Origin: Acidobacteriota bacterium
GTDB lineage: Bacteria; Acidobacteriota; Blastocatellia; Pyrinomonadales; Pyrinomonadaceae
NCBI GenBank assembly: GCA_019639235.1
Contig: JAHBSG010000024.1
Location: 1 to 59,244 of the forward strand
Direction of reading: 5' to 3'
DNA length: 59,244 bases
Shown here piece after piece: positions 17,138 through 24,981 of this stretch. The stretch's first letter is position 1. The number at the start of each line of letters is the position of its first letter. The notes below the pieces were generated by a model. That model was given only the letters and a program-made list of their open reading frames with translations. It had not been told where the DNA came from and did no database searches. A program made the translations under genes and the position numbers.

Positions 17138-17871
17138 ACCTGCCGATCCTTAATGTTGAGCATAAGTGCCCGGAATGCGGAATGAAGCAAGAAGGCTTCT
17201 TTTGCTGCATGTCAGATGACAGCCTCGAACTGTTTCAGGTCACCAAGATAACGAATACATATACCGCGGGCAGCATGCTCTTCATCGAGGGGCAGCCGGC
17301 GAACGGTGTTTACATTCTCTGCCAGGGCAGCGTGAAGCTTTACACCTGCTCGCAGGACGGCAAGGTCGTCATTCTGCACATCGCAAAGCCGGGGGAGATA
17401 CTTGGCCTTAGTGCGGTAGTTGCCGACGGCGAATATGAGGTTTCGGCCGAGGTACTTGAGCCCTGCCAAATAAACTACGTTCGCCGCAAAGAGTTCCTTG
17501 ACCTGATCGAGAAGCGGTCCGACGTTGCGATGCGGGCCGTCGAGCATCTTAGCCAGCAGTATCACGACGCCTATGATCAGATCCGGTCCTTCGGGCTTTC
17601 AAATTCGGTTGCCGGTAAGCTGGCTGCCCTAATGCTCTCATGGTGCCGGGAGACCGGCAATGGCCACGGAGCGGTGAAGATCAAACTTCCTTTCACCCAC
17701 GAGGAGATAGCCGAGATGATCGGCACATCACGTGAGACCGTAACGCGACTGCTCAAGGATTTTCGGCAAAACGAACTGATCACACTTAAGGGGTCTGACC
17801 TCTTGATCCACGATCCTGAGCGGTTGCGGTCGGTGGTTTCGCGTCCCCGCGGCTCTCGTTCGCGGAGCTGA
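17134..17871 (+). CDS. Crp/Fnr-family regulator with FNR-type cysteines
   Basis: 245 residues. The N-terminus carries C12-X2-C15-X8-C24-C25. A cyclic-nucleotide-type beta-barrel spans about 35-125, with C111 in EPCQINYV at the place of FNR Cys122. The dimer helix is at 130-160 and a winged helix at 185-215 (EEIAEMIGTSRETVTRLLKDF). Four cysteines in these positions are what FNR uses to hold an oxygen-labile [4Fe-4S] cluster, so this is probably an oxygen or redox sensor. The recognition helix has R200-E201 and R205, closer to CRP than to FNR. That suits the TGTGA-N6-TCACA sites found nearby. Confidence 0.88.
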   Translation: MNLPILNVEHKCPECGMKQEGFFCCMSDDSLELFQVTKITNTYTAGSMLFIEGQPANGVYILCQGSVKLYTCSQDGKVVILHIAKPGEILGLSAVVADGEYEVSAEVLEPCQINYVRRKEFLDLIEKRSDVAMRAVEHLSQQYHDAYDQIRSFGLSNSVAGKLAALMLSWCRETGNGHGAVKIKLPFTHEEIAEMIGTSRETVTRLLKDFRQNELITLKGSDLLIHDPERLRSVVSRPRGSRSRS

Positions 17872-17872
17872 G

Positions 17873-17888
17873 TGTGATTTTCGTCACG
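17873..17888. promoter_or_regulatory. CRP/FNR-like binding site
   Basis: TGTGATTTTCGTCACG, that is TGTGA-N6-TCAC, begins 2 bp after the regulator's stop and lies 81 bp before the next gene. Its centre is about 40 bp before a plausible start site near 17921. Confidence 0.6.
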
Positions 17889-17968
17889 CTCCGATGTGAT
17901 CACCGTCCTATTTCTTATTAGCGAAGCGACGAAAAACTAGCGGTTAGAATCTCCCGCCGGGAGGCCGC

Positions 17969-18427
17969 TTGATCGAACGACCCGACCGCAAGTTCAACCC
18001 ACGACACAAGGTTGCGGACCGAGCGGTGCCCGTTCGTCCGTTGATATTTCATCTGGATGAGGCCTCGGGTTCACGGCTTTTAAGCTATGGGAAGCCGATG
18101 CTTGCCGCTGCCGGTGAACGCTTGATGGGCGCGGACGAGGTTCCCAGGCGGGCCCTTTTCCTTCTTACAGGCCGGGCGTCTCTACATCCGCTCGGCACAT
18201 CTGCCTCAGACATCTTTGGCCGAAGCGAATTGATCGGTTTTGCCGAGACGATCTCACGCCGGCCGATGTGCTATTCAGTGGTCGCCGAAAGCGACTGCCG
18301 AATAGAGTTGATCGACCGAAAAAAGCTTCTCCACGCGATCGGGAGGGACGAACATTTAAGACGCAGCCTCATCCTCGCCCTTAGCACGGAAATACAAGAA
18401 ATATATAGACTTTTTGCTTTTTTGTGA
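17969..18427 (+). CDS. Cyclic-nucleotide-binding-type domain protein without HTH
   Basis: 152 residues from a TTG start preceded by GGGAGG. It resembles the sensory beta-barrel of CRP/FNR proteins (RALFLLTGRASLHPLG, ELIGFAETISRRPMCYSVVAESDCRIELIDRKKLLHAIG) and ends with the first part of the dimer helix. The DNA-binding wing is missing, and the reading frame simply stops. It may be a degenerate regulator or one that acts through heterodimers. It sits between the FNR-like gene and the cytochrome cluster with a CRP-like site on each side. Confidence 0.65.
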   Translation: MIERPDRKFNPRHKVADRAVPVRPLIFHLDEASGSRLLSYGKPMLAAAGERLMGADEVPRRALFLLTGRASLHPLGTSASDIFGRSELIGFAETISRRPMCYSVVAESDCRIELIDRKKLLHAIGRDEHLRRSLILALSTEIQEIYRLFAFL

Positions 18428-18470
18428 CACCTGTCACAGAGCGTCCGCAAATATCGATATAAAGTTAGTT
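18423..18470 (+). promoter_or_regulatory. CRP/FNR-like site and promoter of the decaheme cytochrome
   Basis: TGTGACACCTGTCACA (18423-18438) is a perfect TGTGA-N6-TCACA dyad. TATAAA at 18458-18463 can serve as the -10, giving a start site near 18470, about 40 bp from the dyad centre: a class II activation layout. The site overlaps the stop codon of the preceding gene. Confidence 0.7.
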
Positions 18471-18524
18471 GGCAAAATAGCCAAAGTTCTACAATTTTGT
18501 TCCCACGTTTTCAGGGAGGCGACC

Positions 18525-19559
18525 ATGGCTTCAACAACATTTATCAAACTTATCCTGGTTATCGTGACCTTTTCGGTCATCGTGATCTGGGGTGCTTTCG
18601 GAACGGTCTCGCAGGCCATTAGTACTTCGGAAGTCGCCCTTTATGAAAACGAGGCCGTTTATCAGGTTGGGCAGGACGACTACGTTGGGTCGGAGACCTG
18701 CAAGGCCTGTCATGAACAACAATTTGACCAGGTAGCAAAAACCATACACGGAAAACTCGGCGAATTGACCGGCTGGAAAGGCAAGGTGGTCGGTTGCGAG
18801 GCGTGCCACGGCCCGGGCCGCGAACACGTTGAAGGCGGAGGCGACCGCACGAAGATCAAGATCTTCAAGGAAATGGACACAAAAGCCGTTTCCGAGAGTT
18901 GCCTTACCTGCCACGCAGGCCGAGAGAACCACAACAATTTCCGCCGCGGCGACCACTTCCGAAACAACGTCGGATGTACGGACTGCCACTCGGCACACGG
19001 CTCGACATTTGGTCCGGAGAAGGCCGGTTCGATCACCTTTGCGAACGACGCCTCGCGCGACCGCCCGACTCTTGCAAGTCGTGCAATGCTGATCGCCGCC
19101 GAGCCGCAGCTCTGTATGAGCTGCCACACGGAAACAAAGGCTCAGTTCTCAAAGCCCTTCCGCCACAAAGTGCTTGAAGGGACGATGAACTGCAGCGATT
19201 GCCATAACCCGCACGGCGGTTTTGAGAGCAAGCAGACCCGGGTTGCACTTGGATCGGACCAATCCTGCCTCCGTTGCCACACGCAGATGCAGGGCCCGTT
19301 CGCATTCGAACATGCCCCGCTTAAGACCGAAGGCTGCGGGGCGTGCCATACACCGCACGGCTCCAACAACCCGAAGATGCTCAAACGGAGTTCGGTAAGG
19401 CAGCTTTGCCTTGAGTGCCACACGAATATCGTGAACGTCGAACTTGACCCGAACATTCCGACAGGCCCGCACACTCAAACGAGCATTCGTACACAGAACT
19501 GCACGGTCTGCCACTCGCAGATCCACGGTTCGAACAGCAACAAGGATTTCTTCAGATAG
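18525..19559 (+). CDS. DmsE/MtrA-like decaheme c-type cytochrome
   Basis: 344 residues. An N-terminal hydrophobic signal or anchor (FIKLILVIVTFSVIVIWGAFG) precedes ten CXXCH heme motifs: CKACH, CEACH, CLTCH, CTDCH, CMSCH, CSDCH, CLRCH, CGACH, CLECH and CTVCH. Heme number, length and order match MtrA, DmsE, MtoA and PioA, periplasmic decahemes that thread into an outer-membrane barrel and carry electrons across it. The MtrB-like barrel gene follows 13 bp downstream. The ATG at 18525 follows a GGGAGGC ribosome-binding site. The direction of flow (reduction or oxidation of an external partner) cannot be told. Confidence 0.93.
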   Translation: MASTTFIKLILVIVTFSVIVIWGAFGTVSQAISTSEVALYENEAVYQVGQDDYVGSETCKACHEQQFDQVAKTIHGKLGELTGWKGKVVGCEACHGPGREHVEGGGDRTKIKIFKEMDTKAVSESCLTCHAGRENHNNFRRGDHFRNNVGCTDCHSAHGSTFGPEKAGSITFANDASRDRPTLASRAMLIAAEPQLCMSCHTETKAQFSKPFRHKVLEGTMNCSDCHNPHGGFESKQTRVALGSDQSCLRCHTQMQGPFAFEHAPLKTEGCGACHTPHGSNNPKMLKRSSVRQLCLECHTNIVNVELDPNIPTGPHTQTSIRTQNCTVCHSQIHGSNSNKDFFR

Positions 19560-19572
19560 GGGGCACAGAACA

Positions 19573-21645
19573 ATGATCTCCATAAAAAGAAAAAACGTTC
19601 CGCTAAGAGAACTCTGTTGCCGCCCGGCGATGAGCCTTTCCATTTTTGTGGCGCTCATCGCGTTCGCATTCTCCGCGATGGCGCAGTCGCCGACCCCGAC
19701 ACCGGAAGACCGGTTCACGATCAAAGGTAGTACCGAGATCGGCGCCCGCTGGGTCGACGTGGAAGGGAGCGAAAACAAGTTCCGAAGCGATTTCAACTAC
19801 AAACGCGGCTTTCGTGTTTTCGATTCAGGATTGACGATCGAGGACACAAGCAAGTCAGGCTCCAAGGCGTTTGATGCTTTGACCATTTTAGGATCGGGTT
19901 GGGGAGCAGACCCGAACGGTTATTTCCGTGCGAACATGGAGCGAGACGGTTACTACCGCTTCGACGCAAATGTTCGCAGGGTCGTTTATTTCAATAACGT
20001 GAATAATCACGCGGTCGGCAATGACCTCCGTAATCTTCACAATTCCGATCGGCGTAGGAACTTCGGCGACCTTGATCTCACACTTCTGCCGCAGAATCCG
20101 AACATACGATTCCGCGTCGGTTATTCGTTTAATTTCGCCGATGGAACGGGCTCGACGTCAACACGTATTTCACGCGGCGACGTATTCCCGGCATTTCAGG
20201 ATGTGGACTACACAGCCAACGATTTTCGTGTAGGCGCGGACGGCAAGGTGCTTGGCTTCAATCTCTCGGGAACCTATGGCTATCGGTCGTTCAAGGACCG
20301 GACGCGGTTCTTCGTGAACAATGATCCGGGCGACGTTACGACCAACACGGTTCGGATCAATTCGATGGAGCGTAACTATCCGATCGATGGCGAAACGCAC
20401 TTTGGTGTCTTTAGCCTCAACCGGACGTTCGCGAAGGTCTTCGACGTAACGGCGAAGGTGACGCATGCAGCGGTCGCGACCGACTTTACATTCGACGAGG
20501 TTGTCAATTATTTCAATTCAACGAATGTTAACGTCATCGATACGTATAATGCGGTTGGTGATTCAAAGCGTCTGCAGACGCGTGCCGACCTCGGGTTCAC
20601 CTGGAGGATCGCAGACAAATTCCGTGTCTCGAACACGTTCAATTTTGACGGGTTCAATATAAACGGCGGAAATATTTATCAATTTGTCGGCGTTCCGGGA
20701 TCGACCACCCGGCAACTTAACTACACGGCGACGCGTTACCGTCGTTACACGAACACGCTTGAAGGCGATTATCAGGTCAATAACAGGTTCGGCTTCAACA
20801 TTGGATGGCGCTATACGCACCGCGAGGTTGCTCTCGGCATTTCGACGGTCAACTTTGGTACCTCGATACCGGCGATCGTTCCGGAAGAAGCGGAGAACTC
20901 AACGCATTCGGTGATCTTCGGCACGAAGTTCAAGCCAACGTCGAACTGGACGGTCTTTGCGGACGTTGAGGCCGGAAAGGCAGATAACGTCTTCACGAGG
21001 CTTGCGAACTATGAGTTCGCGAATTTCCGGGTAAGAAGCCGAACACACTTTAACAAGTTCGCTGTTAATTTCTCCTTTATCACAAAGGACAATGACAACC
21101 CCGGACAAAGTGTTACCGCACCAACGGCGTCGTTCGTCACCGAAGTACGGAGCCGCATCTTTTCGAGCTCGGTCGATTGGAATCCGATCGACGAGGTCAG
21201 CATTACCGGCGGCTACGATTACCATTGGCTAACGAGCGAGGTCTCAGTGCTGATCCCGCTTGGCGGGCCAGCAACCGCCGGGCTCAGCCAGTACTTCGTT
21301 CGCGACAATTACTTCTTCATCGACGGCAGCTTCCGGCCGCATCCGCGGGTCGGCATCTTCGGCAGCTTCCGATGGAACAAGGACAACGGAGCAAATGTTG
21401 CGATTCCGCCGCTCGGTTCGTCGCTGATCTTCAGCGAGTACCCGATCGACCTCAAGATGCCCGAAGTGAGAGGCACATTCAGGCTCAATCGGTACATGGA
21501 CTGGAGCGTAGGATATCAGTACTTTGACTACAGCGAGTTGACGCCGCAGCAAGTGCAGTACGGCATCGCCCCGCAAAATTACAACGCACACCTCCCGTAC
21601 GTTTCGCTGAGGATCTACCTTGGCCGTGCGGCTATGGACAGATAG
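19573..21645 (+). CDS. MtrB/PioB-like outer-membrane beta-barrel
   Basis: 690 residues from the ATG at 19573. A cleavable signal (LSIFVALIAFAFSAMAQ) is followed by alternating aromatic and polar strands throughout (YYRFDANVRRVVYFNN, DFRVGADGKVLGFNLSGTYGYRSF), ending in a strand with terminal aromatic pattern (LPYVSLRIYLGR). This is the MtrB/PioB/DmsF decaheme-associated barrel that sheathes the MtrA-type cytochrome. It is co-directional and close-spaced with the decaheme gene, so the two should form a porin-cytochrome conduit. A separate MtrC/OmcA-like surface cytochrome is not adjacent; the lipoprotein cytochrome at 24033 is a candidate. Confidence 0.9.
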   Translation: MISIKRKNVPLRELCCRPAMSLSIFVALIAFAFSAMAQSPTPTPEDRFTIKGSTEIGARWVDVEGSENKFRSDFNYKRGFRVFDSGLTIEDTSKSGSKAFDALTILGSGWGADPNGYFRANMERDGYYRFDANVRRVVYFNNVNNHAVGNDLRNLHNSDRRRNFGDLDLTLLPQNPNIRFRVGYSFNFADGTGSTSTRISRGDVFPAFQDVDYTANDFRVGADGKVLGFNLSGTYGYRSFKDRTRFFVNNDPGDVTTNTVRINSMERNYPIDGETHFGVFSLNRTFAKVFDVTAKVTHAAVATDFTFDEVVNYFNSTNVNVIDTYNAVGDSKRLQTRADLGFTWRIADKFRVSNTFNFDGFNINGGNIYQFVGVPGSTTRQLNYTATRYRRYTNTLEGDYQVNNRFGFNIGWRYTHREVALGISTVNFGTSIPAIVPEEAENSTHSVIFGTKFKPTSNWTVFADVEAGKADNVFTRLANYEFANFRVRSRTHFNKFAVNFSFITKDNDNPGQSVTAPTASFVTEVRSRIFSSSVDWNPIDEVSITGGYDYHWLTSEVSVLIPLGGPATAGLSQYFVRDNYFFIDGSFRPHPRVGIFGSFRWNKDNGANVAIPPLGSSLIFSEYPIDLKMPEVRGTFRLNRYMDWSVGYQYFDYSELTPQQVQYGIAPQNYNAHLPYVSLRIYLGRAAMDR

Positions 21646-21676
21646 TTTTCGGTCGTCCTCCTCCGAAACACAGAAG

Positions 21677-21720
21677 CTGCGGCAGCGATCGCCTCCGTAT
21701 CGCAGCCGCAGTTTTCCTTT
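21677..21720. terminator. Bidirectional terminator between mtrB-like and napC-like genes
   Basis: A 13-bp stem with one mismatch (CTGCGGCAGCGAT against ATCGCAGCCGCAG) ends at 21711 and is followed by TTTTCCTTTTT. It lies between two convergent genes. Confidence 0.7.
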
Positions 21721-21735
21721 TTAAATTCCCTCAGC

Positions 21736-23361
21736 CTACTTTGTGATCTTATAGTTTTGGCCCGTATGGCACTCGGCACATTGGAACCGGGAGATATCAC
21801 CAAGGTTCAGCGGGTGCTGGAATGCCCGGTCGCCGGTGTGGCAAGCGGCGCATTGCCAGGTGTTACGGTCGCCGAGGTTTACCGGATGCTGGAATAGGCC
21901 GTCCGCCGGTACTATCCGCTGGCCGGCGAAGGTCTGGTCGAGCGTTGTATGGCAAACCGCACAATCGTTGCGGATCACGCGGCCCTCGGGGCTCTTGTGC
22001 TGGCCGTCATGGCAGCGGAAGCAACCTTGTGCATTGAAGTGGCCGATGTTGTTGATATGGCTTGACCAATCGGTCTTCATCTCGGGGAAGAAATACGTGC
22101 GGTAAATGCTCGCAACCTCGGAAGCGGCGGCATCGACCGAAGCACGCTTGGCGGAGTAAACGTCTGGGTAGGTTTCACGATAGTAGCGCGGCAGATCGGC
22201 AAGTATCATCGCGACCGCTTCGTCCTCGGTGTTGTATTTACGGGCGAGGACTTCGACCGCCTTCATCTTTAGGAACGGCAAGGTCACGTCGAGCCGTGCT
22301 GCTGCAAAAGCCTGATCTACGGCCTGGTTCGGCGAGAGGTAAATATGTGCAGGGCGATTGTGGCAGTCGATGCAGTCCATCCTCTTCTTTTCGGCCTGTT
22401 CGATCGCCTGCGCGGTCAGGTTCGCGCTGGCCGAGGTATATTCGATGACCTGCCCGTCCTTTGTTTTCATCCGCACCCAGGGGATCTCCTGACGTCGTTC
22501 ATCGGTAGCAACATACGTGATCTCGTTATCGAGATTCATGTGCCAATGGATGCCGCCGATCTCGCCGCGTTCCGGGCTGCCGCCGCCGACCTTGATCATC
22601 ATCCGGATCTGCCGAAGAGAATTGTTCTCGTCGTAGCCGTAATGATTAAAGACCTTAAGCTTGTCGCCGTAGTACTTCTCGGGCCAATGGCACTTAGCGC
22701 AGGTCTCATTGGCGTTGCGCATGTTGTGGATCGGCGTCTTGATCGGCCGGTCGTAGGTATCAAAAGCGACGGCGTAAAGCTGGCGCATCCCGTTGAACTT
22801 TGAGCGGACGTACCACTCCGGGCCGCCGCCGACGTGGCAGTCAACACACTTGATGCTGGCGTGAGGAGCGGCCTGGTGCGAAATGAATTCCGGTTTCATC
22901 ACCGTGTGGCATTGCTCGCCGCAGAACGAGACCGATTCCGTGTATTCGAACGCCCGGTAGCTGCCGAATGCAGTCAGAAATAGAAAGATGAACCCGCCCG
23001 CGATGAGCGTAACGAGCGATCGCCGACGCGAGGGGTCATTGAGATCAAGGACCGGATACGGAGCGATCGGTGAATCCGGCTGCCTCCGCCGCCTTCGCCG
23101 CTCGATCAGGGCTCCCACGATCGCGACAAAAAAGCCGAACCCCATAACCGATGGAAGCAAAATATAAGTAACGAGAACGGTGTAAGGATTGTCCGAGCCC
23201 CCGGAAAACTCGACCATCACAAGCAGAGCAATACTGGTAAGTGCGGCGATGACGATAGCGAAGCCCGCAAAACTGATGAAGTTACGGAAAAGGCTCGGTG
23301 TCTTTGGTTTTGCCACTTCTTGTGTTGGCTCTTCGGCTTGATTCTCTAGTTCGTCGTTCAT
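21736..23361 (-). CDS. NapC/NirT-like membrane octaheme cytochrome
   Basis: 541 residues. Three hydrophobic segments in the first 145 residues (NFISFAGFAIVIAALTSIALL; YTVLVTYILLPSVMGFGFFVAIV; LVTLIAGGFIFLFLTAF) are followed by a periplasmic multiheme part. The first heme site is CGEQCH (three residues between the cysteines), then seven CXXCH: CVDCH, CAKCH, CIDCH, CFRCH, CAVCH, CAACH and CAECH. The FCGEQCHTVMKPEF and CVDCHVGGGPEWYVRSK region resembles NapC/NrfH quinol dehydrogenases. It may pass electrons from quinol to the periplasmic decaheme, as CymA does for MtrA. The last two hemes sit in a repeated HP-NLGD-QCA-CHTG unit. Confidence 0.88.
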   Translation of the reverse strand: MNDELENQAEEPTQEVAKPKTPSLFRNFISFAGFAIVIAALTSIALLVMVEFSGGSDNPYTVLVTYILLPSVMGFGFFVAIVGALIERRRRRRQPDSPIAPYPVLDLNDPSRRRSLVTLIAGGFIFLFLTAFGSYRAFEYTESVSFCGEQCHTVMKPEFISHQAAPHASIKCVDCHVGGGPEWYVRSKFNGMRQLYAVAFDTYDRPIKTPIHNMRNANETCAKCHWPEKYYGDKLKVFNHYGYDENNSLRQIRMMIKVGGGSPERGEIGGIHWHMNLDNEITYVATDERRQEIPWVRMKTKDGQVIEYTSASANLTAQAIEQAEKKRMDCIDCHNRPAHIYLSPNQAVDQAFAAARLDVTLPFLKMKAVEVLARKYNTEDEAVAMILADLPRYYRETYPDVYSAKRASVDAAASEVASIYRTYFFPEMKTDWSSHINNIGHFNAQGCFRCHDGQHKSPEGRVIRNDCAVCHTTLDQTFAGQRIVPADGLFQHPVNLGDRNTWQCAACHTGDRAFQHPLNLGDISRFQCAECHTGQNYKITK

Positions 23362-23412
23362 GGGTATTTACTCCGGCCGGCCCGGTAAACATCTCCCGCA
23401 GCCGTTAATGCG

Positions 23413-23457
23413 CAAGCAAGCGGCGTGACCTTTTTCGGGTCATCGCCGGCTTGCTTG
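23413..23457 (-). repeat. Large intercistronic hairpin
   Basis: CAAGCAAGC (23413-23421) pairs with GCTTGCTTG (23449-23457), GGCG with CGCC and TGACC with GGTCA, with two single-base bulges and a short T-rich loop: about 18 bp in all. It lies between the monoheme cytochrome and the NapC-like gene on their strand. No T-run follows, so it is more likely an mRNA-stability or processing element than a terminator. Confidence 0.6.
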
Positions 23458-23530
23458 AGGAGGGAACGCTGTTGCGTTCACGGATGTTCTTTTACAGTTG
23501 CTTTGTGTCAACCTTTGGTGCGGCTTCCGG

Positions 23531-23872
23531 TCATTCGCTTGGAGGTGTCCGGAGCTCGCGCATATATTTTACTAACGCCTGGGCCTTCGCTTCATCGATG
23601 CCTTTATCGCGATACGCGGGCATATGAGGCGGTTTGGCGGCTTTCTTTCCGTCCAGGATCGCCTTTACCATTTCTTCGTCCGTCATCTCAGGATCGAAGG
23701 ATTTTTCGGCCTTTGGCGAGTGGCACATCGCACATTTTGCCTTATAAACGGCGGCAGTATCGTCATCAGCAAGCGGAGCTGCGTTGGAGATATCCGGCCG
23801 TGCGGCTAGGATCAAGAAAACAGGTAACAGAATGGTTGCGATAGCGACAAATTTTAAGGTGATGTTCTTCAT
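23531..23872 (-). CDS. Monoheme class I cytochrome c
   Basis: 113 residues from the ATG at 23872. A signal peptide (VAIATILLPVFLILAARPDISNAA) precedes a single heme site, CAMCH, and a downstream Met in PPHMPAY that can serve as the sixth ligand. This is the small soluble c-type cytochrome pattern, a periplasmic electron shuttle. It lies upstream of the NapC-like gene on the same strand, separated by a hairpin, and is preceded by a sigma54-type promoter. The frame continues upstream to 23947, but that extension lacks signal-peptide character. Confidence 0.9.
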   Translation of the reverse strand: MKNITLKFVAIATILLPVFLILAARPDISNAAPLADDDTAAVYKAKCAMCHSPKAEKSFDPEMTDEEMVKAILDGKKAAKPPHMPAYRDKGIDEAKAQALVKYMRELRTPPSE

Positions 23873-23942
23873 AATACAGGCTCCCAACTTATCGTGCTCG
23901 GGAGAGCAGACCGGATAATTTCCGGCGCACATCAGTCCTAAG

Positions 23943-23958
23943 TGCAATCGGTGTTCCG
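23943..23958 (-). promoter_or_regulatory. Sigma54-type promoter of the monoheme cytochrome
   Basis: On the minus strand the site reads CGGAACACCGATTGCA: GG and GC are exactly 10 bp apart and the -12 is TTGCA. It lies 72 nt before the start codon. The -24 has two mismatches to TGGCAC. Confidence 0.55.
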
Positions 23959-24032
23959 TTCAAAAAACCAATGAAAACCTGAACTTTTCGGCGCATCAGA
24001 GATTTCGCAGTGCGAATTCGACCGCTGAACTC

Positions 24033-24974
24033 TCAAAACCTTGCGAAATTCTCCGCGCTTCGAAATTCGGCCGTGAACTTGAAGTTCTCGCCTTTATGGC
24101 AGCGGCTGCACGAGGTGAAATCCTCCCCGCCGAACGCCCGCTTGCCGTTGTGGCAGGTAGCACAGTTCTGCCCTCGTGCCGTCGCAAGGTGCATCACTGC
24201 GGCCGGTGCGGTCATCTGCCTTCCGCGCGAGGCACCCGGCCTTACGTTATGGCAACTATTGCAGCTAAGCCTTTGCTTTGAGCCGTGCGCAGAGTGCGAG
24301 AAATTCGCGGCAAGTGCCCTTACGCCGCCGAGCCGCGGCCCGGGCGAGCCGGCTTCGTGGCAGGTCGTACAAGACGCGATATCCTTGCCTTCAAATTGAG
24401 CGTTGGGCGAATGGCACTGAAAGCACGTTGCGTGTGAATTTGACCGGGTCGGCACGGAAAACGTCGCACCCGAACGTGCCGGTTGGTGGCAATCGGCACA
24501 GTTGGTATGCGGCGTGTGCTTCGCGTGGTCGAACTTTGCATTGAACGACCGGAGGGTCGGGAATTCTTTCATCGCACCGGTCGCCGAATCGGTATGGCAG
24601 ATGGTGCAGATCTGTCCCTGCGGTTCCCTGAAGTGCTCTACGTGGCAACTGGCGCACGGGATGTGGCCGGAGAACTTCATCTGCGCCGAGTTATCTTCAC
24701 GTGTATGGCAGACCAGGCAAGGAAGCCGGGCATGCTGCTCGTTGTCGTGGCCGAATTTTGAGTAATCACCTTCAGGAAACTCGAATTTTACTTGAGTCGA
24801 TTCGGCAACGGGCGTTGGAGCTGCGGCTGAGTTCGGCGCCGTATGCTCGGGCGACGACCCGCACGCAGCGAAATAGATCGACGCGGCGAGCACGGCGAAC
24901 GCGACCGCCGAGAGCTTGGACGCCCGCATTGCGGAAGAGTTGTTCGCTTTGGGGTTGTTGCCTTCCGGTCCCAT
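24033..24974 (-). CDS. Nonaheme c-type cytochrome lipoprotein
   Basis: 313 residues from the ATG at 24974. A lipobox (YFAAC, Cys38) predicts a lipid-anchored mature protein. Nine CXXCH sites follow: CLVCH, CASCH, CTICH, CADCH, CFQCH, CTTCH, CNSCH, CATCH and CSRCH. The last pair, in NCATCHNGKRAFGGEDFTSCSRCH, resembles the c7-type triheme 'nanowire' repeat as I remember it. It is a paralogue of the cytochrome encoded 8 bp upstream (same heme number, shared ICTICHT). A lipid-anchored cytochrome next to an MtrAB pair could be its outer-face partner. An in-frame ATG at 24929 is an alternative start. Confidence 0.88.
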   Translation of the reverse strand: MGPEGNNPKANNSSAMRASKLSAVAFAVLAASIYFAACGSSPEHTAPNSAAAPTPVAESTQVKFEFPEGDYSKFGHDNEQHARLPCLVCHTREDNSAQMKFSGHIPCASCHVEHFREPQGQICTICHTDSATGAMKEFPTLRSFNAKFDHAKHTPHTNCADCHQPARSGATFSVPTRSNSHATCFQCHSPNAQFEGKDIASCTTCHEAGSPGPRLGGVRALAANFSHSAHGSKQRLSCNSCHNVRPGASRGRQMTAPAAVMHLATARGQNCATCHNGKRAFGGEDFTSCSRCHKGENFKFTAEFRSAENFARF

Positions 24975-24981
24975 TACTTTT

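Noticed and set aside
17896..17903. GTGATCAC palindrome close to the CRP/FNR-like site
   Set aside because: No 6-bp spacer between half-sites; it does not fit the pattern of the other sites.
23873..23947. N-terminal extension of the monoheme cytochrome
   Set aside because: The extra residues have no signal-peptide character and lie between the sigma54-type promoter and the real signal peptide; the ATG at 23872 is better.
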